Below are positions 5,267 through 7,638 of a stretch of 7,638 nt of DNA, piece by piece. The stretch's first letter is position 1. Every line of letters starts with the position of its first letter. The notes under the pieces were generated by a model. That model was not told the DNA's origin and made no database searches. It saw nothing but the letters and a program-made list of their open reading frames with translations. This stretch comes from an uncultured Alistipes sp. (lineage in GTDB: Bacteria > Bacteroidota > Bacteroidia > Bacteroidales > Rikenellaceae): assembly GCA_900766655.1 (NCBI GenBank), contig CAAFWE010000086.1:1-7638 (forward strand), read 5' to 3'. The position numbers were made by a program, and so were the translations under genes.

Positions 5267-6286
5267 TTAATTCCAGCCAGGATTATGCTCGCCACCTTGT
5301 GTGAATCCCTCGGTGGTGTTGCCTTCTGCTCCAACTTCTTGCGAGACAGTGAACGAGATAGGAGAGCCACCTTCGTAGGTGAGTCTCAACGATGCGCTAC
5401 GAGCCTTGCCCGAGTCATTCTTCTCGGCATGGAGTGTGAATATCGAAACTGCAGCAGCGCGTGACTCCACCTTGTGCAACCAAGTGACTGCGGTTGGAAT
5501 CTCCACCTCGTAGTCGACATTATTGAGCACCTTGATGGTGATGTCGCCTCCGTCAGGGTTAGCTGTGTAGGTGGTGCCATCGACCAACTCGACGATTGGC
5601 TCCTCCACCTCGGCTTTTGCCTCCTGATAGATGACAAAGGCCACCTCCTCGCTACCATAGAAGAGCGCGCACGCAGCCTCGCGAGCCTTGCCAGTGTCGT
5701 TTGGCAATGCGCTGAAGGTGAGTGTCTCGGTGTGCATTGCGCGTGTGTCAGCAACGCTCAACCACGACTTTGCTCCACTTGGGATGTAGACCTCGTATTC
5801 GGTGTTGGTGTTGACCTTGACAGTGAGCTGGCCGCCTTCGGCAACAATCTCATAGTATGCTCCGTCGATAAGCTCCACCGTAGGTTTCTCGGCACTCTCC
5901 GAGCCGAGCTGTGTGATTTCGAGCTTGTAGCTTATGCTATTTGCCAACTCGATGGTGACATTGCCCTTACGCGAGTTGTAGCTTGTATTCTCGGTGAGCT
6001 CGATGCGTAGAGTCTTCTCCTCGCCAGCCAAACCCGATTCTGGCGAGATGATAATCCAGTCGCGGTTTGACGATGCCGACCAATCGAAATCGGGCGTGAA
6101 TGTGAGGCGCACATAACCACCCTCAGCCTTGAAATCCTTTAACTTCTCCAAATCGGCTGCGTCGAAGAGCTCTGTAAGCACTCCTCCCGAGCCAGTTCCT
6201 CCTCCGAGTCCACCCAAACCCTCGAAGCCTTCGCAGCTTGTCAGCAACACCGACAAGAGTGCGAAAATTGATAGTAGCTTTTTCAT
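5267..6286 (-). CDS. Lipoprotein with three BACON-like domains
   Basis: The product has 339 residues. A signal peptide with the lipobox LLTSC puts the lipidated Cys at 18. A flexible Gly-rich spacer follows (about 20-35), so the protein is probably membrane-anchored and held away from the surface. Three beta-sandwich repeats of about 90 residues come next. Repeat 1 (about 40-128) is a classical BACON pattern with Trp69, Trp77, the N-x-x-x-R-x-G segment around 104-108 and a closing ITQLG. Repeats 2 (about 133-224) and 3 (about 228-318) resemble each other more closely, both beginning P-x-V-E-L-x-D-G and both containing an ND(T/S)GKAR segment. A short Gly/Asn tail ends the protein. BACON domains are associated with carbohydrate or mucin binding in gut Bacteroidota, but binding is not shown here and no catalytic domain is present. 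It starts 20 bases after the permease stop, with no promoter of its own visible. The specific function is unknown. Confidence 0.85.
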   Translation of the reverse strand: MKKLLSIFALLSVLLTSCEGFEGLGGLGGGTGSGGVLTELFDAADLEKLKDFKAEGGYVRLTFTPDFDWSASSNRDWIIISPESGLAGEEKTLRIELTENTSYNSRKGNVTIELANSISYKLEITQLGSESAEKPTVELIDGAYYEIVAEGGQLTVKVNTNTEYEVYIPSGAKSWLSVADTRAMHTETLTFSALPNDTGKAREAACALFYGSEEVAFVIYQEAKAEVEEPIVELVDGTTYTANPDGGDITIKVLNNVDYEVEIPTAVTWLHKVESRAAAVSIFTLHAEKNDSGKARSASLRLTYEGGSPISFTVSQEVGAEGNTTEGFTQGGEHNPGWN

Positions 6287-6306
6287 AATGTATAAATTTT
6301 ATGTTG

Positions 6307-7566
6307 CTAATTTTCTCTCTTCTTCTCGCGCAACACAAGATGCTCGAGGAGTAGAACTACGATTATGCCCATAACAAAGCCATTGCCCACTATAGGGCGC
6401 AATAGCGATGGTACTGCTGCCATAGCCTCGGCAGGGGCAAACGAGAGTATTATCGTTACCATAATCGGAATGCCCAACACAAGTCCGTCGCGGAACGAAA
6501 GCACCGCCTTCGACGAGTGGATAATCTCGAGTCCTGCCGCCACTTGTGTGGCCATCAGGAAGAGCAAGACAATACCCATAATGGGTTGAGGGATTGTGAG
6601 TAGGGCTGCCACCACTTGTGGGAATAGTGCCAGCAATATCATTGCTACCGCAGCGGGTAGTATTGTGTAGCGCGATGCACACGATGTGGATGCTACCACA
6701 CCTGGCGAGAGCGAGTAGTCGACCACGCCCAAAACACCCGTTGCACCGCACACCATATTGAAGAGTCCCGTAACGAGCAAACCTCGCTTCTGACGACGCT
6801 CCATATGGCTCGCCTCAACCATCTGGCCGAGCGACTGCACCGAGCCTATCTGATTGATGAGCAGGGCGATATAGCAGAATAGGAATGCGAGTATCACGCC
6901 AGCATCGAGGTGGTATTCGCCGAGGAAGATGCGAGGTGCGACGCTATCACTAACGAAGCTCTTCGGAAAGCCCGTCAAGCAGTAGTAGAAGAGCGAGCCC
7001 GCCACCATAGCGATGATTACCACAGCCGATTTCCATATTCCTCGGAAGACCTTATTTGCCCACGCCATAAGGGCTATGCCCACGATGGTGGCAGCGAGTG
7101 CCAACCCCGCGTGAGCCTTGTCGGCAAAGATGAGGCCAACGATAGGTTTTGCCATCGTGAACGATATGAGCACGACGATGGCAGCCACAATGCGAGGGGT
7201 GAATATTCGCTGGATATACTTCATTGCTCCGACTGCGGCCAAGATTGTGACCAGCGCACCACCCACCACCATCGAAGGGTAGATGGTCGATGCATTGTGT
7301 CCCTGCGAGTGGGCAGCTATAACACCCATCAGTAAGACCGCCGCAGGACCCGCTACCAAAGGTAGTCGATGTCCCCACAGCACCTGTATAATGATGGCCA
7401 AGCCACACACCACGAACAACTTCTGCGTGAAGAATACCATCTCGCCCTCGGGTGCTACAAAGGTGCTGGTGAGTACCACTGGGATACATATCATCAGCCA
7501 CTGCAACCCATAGAGCAACATTGCCCCCACGCTCGGTTTATCGTCTAAGCCAAATCGGAACTGCAT
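6307..7566 (-). CDS. Divergent NCS2/NAT-family permease (uracil/xanthine type)
   Basis: The product has 419 residues, with about 14 hydrophobic segments covering most of the chain and no signal peptide, so it is an inner-membrane protein. NCS2 members are proton or sodium symporters for nucleobases. The family layout is recognisable: YGLQW in TM1 (19-23), a short TM3 starting LPLVAGPAA (68-76), INQIGSVQSLG in TM8 (237-247), and SPGVVASTSCASRY in TM10 (287-300). Several substrate-site residues differ from the family rule. TM1 has Gln-Trp instead of Gln-His. TM8 has Asn-Gln-Ile-Gly where Glu is usual. The TM10 signature [QEP]-N-x-G-x4-T reads L-S-P-G-x4-T (286-294). The fold call is fairly secure, but the substrate cannot be predicted and may not be a nucleobase. 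It begins nine bases after the previous gene with a weak AGGAT just ahead of the ATG, and is probably cotranscribed with both neighbours. Confidence 0.85.
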   Translation of the reverse strand: MQFRFGLDDKPSVGAMLLYGLQWLMICIPVVLTSTFVAPEGEMVFFTQKLFVVCGLAIIIQVLWGHRLPLVAGPAAVLLMGVIAAHSQGHNASTIYPSMVVGGALVTILAAVGAMKYIQRIFTPRIVAAIVVLISFTMAKPIVGLIFADKAHAGLALAATIVGIALMAWANKVFRGIWKSAVVIIAMVAGSLFYYCLTGFPKSFVSDSVAPRIFLGEYHLDAGVILAFLFCYIALLINQIGSVQSLGQMVEASHMERRQKRGLLVTGLFNMVCGATGVLGVVDYSLSPGVVASTSCASRYTILPAAVAMILLALFPQVVAALLTIPQPIMGIVLLFLMATQVAAGLEIIHSSKAVLSFRDGLVLGIPIMVTIILSFAPAEAMAAVPSLLRPIVGNGFVMGIIVVLLLEHLVLREKKREN

Positions 7567-7575
7567 ATCCTAAAA

Positions 7576-7638
7576 CTATTTCTTGCCGCACATATCCTTG
7601 ATGATGTTCTTCACGAGCATAGGGTCATCGGTAGTGAT
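7576..7638 (-). CDS. C-terminal end of an unidentified gene (partial)
   Basis: On the minus strand the frame entering from the right edge encodes 20 residues (starting Ile-Thr-Thr-Asp-Asp-Pro-Met-Leu and ending Met-Cys-Gly-Lys-Lys) and stops at TAG, 7578-7576. The segment is polar and looks like the last helix of a soluble protein. It is too short to assign a family. Its stop lies nine bases before the permease start, typical of genes in one operon, so its identity would be the best clue to what the permease carries. The frame is open to the window edge but its length cannot be judged. Confidence 0.6.
   Translation of the reverse strand: MTTDDPMLVKNIIKDMCGKK

Noticed and set aside
5474..6010. 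Plus-strand open frame opposite the BACON-like lipoprotein gene
   Set aside because: The minus-strand frame has a lipobox, domain repeats and normal operon spacing; the plus-strand product is an antisense shadow with no family pattern.
1..7638. Mobile elements, CRISPR arrays, toxin-antitoxin or phage-defence genes
   Set aside because: No transposase or integrase motifs, terminal repeats, spaced direct repeats or small paired genes were seen; gene content is core envelope and translation genes plus a transporter operon.

Overview
The window looks like a piece of a Bacteroidales chromosome (phylum Bacteroidota). Three things point there. The gene order is uppS, then bamA, then two ompH/Skp-type genes. 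The putative promoters follow the Bacteroides pattern of TTTG near -33 and TAnnTTTG near -7, and gene starts have little or no Shine-Dalgarno sequence. One gene encodes a lipoprotein with BACON-like domains, a family typical of this phylum. A Rikenellaceae/Alistipes-like origin is possible but is only an impression. Most of the window is core genome; I see no transposase, integrase, CRISPR array, tRNA or rRNA.

Left part, plus strand (1-4596): an envelope-biogenesis cluster. uppS makes the undecaprenyl carrier lipid. Eleven bases later bamA encodes the outer-membrane beta-barrel assembly protein with five POTRA domains. Two tandem periplasmic Skp/OmpH-like chaperones follow; the first has its own candidate promoter (TATATTTG), and a strong intrinsic terminator closes the cluster. 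Together these genes supply the cell-wall lipid carrier, chaperone unfolded outer-membrane proteins across the periplasm and insert them. The uppS promoter sits beside a four-copy heptamer tandem repeat.

Middle, plus strand (4597-5254): rplS (ribosomal protein bL19) as a single-gene unit. It has a near-perfect promoter, an untranslated leader of about 130 bases with two competing base-pairing options, a 12-bp palindrome ending on the start codon, and a hairpin terminator that may also serve the convergent genes.

Right part, minus strand (7638 down to 5267): the last 20 codons of an unidentified gene, then a divergent NCS2/NAT-family permease, then a three-repeat BACON-like lipoprotein. Gaps are 9 and 20 bases, so they are probably one transcript. 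The permease lacks, by eye alignment, the polar residues that NCS2 nucleobase transporters use to bind substrate. This is the most unusual protein in the window. I did not find a convincing wholly new system; the best leads are this permease/lipoprotein pair and the rplS leader.
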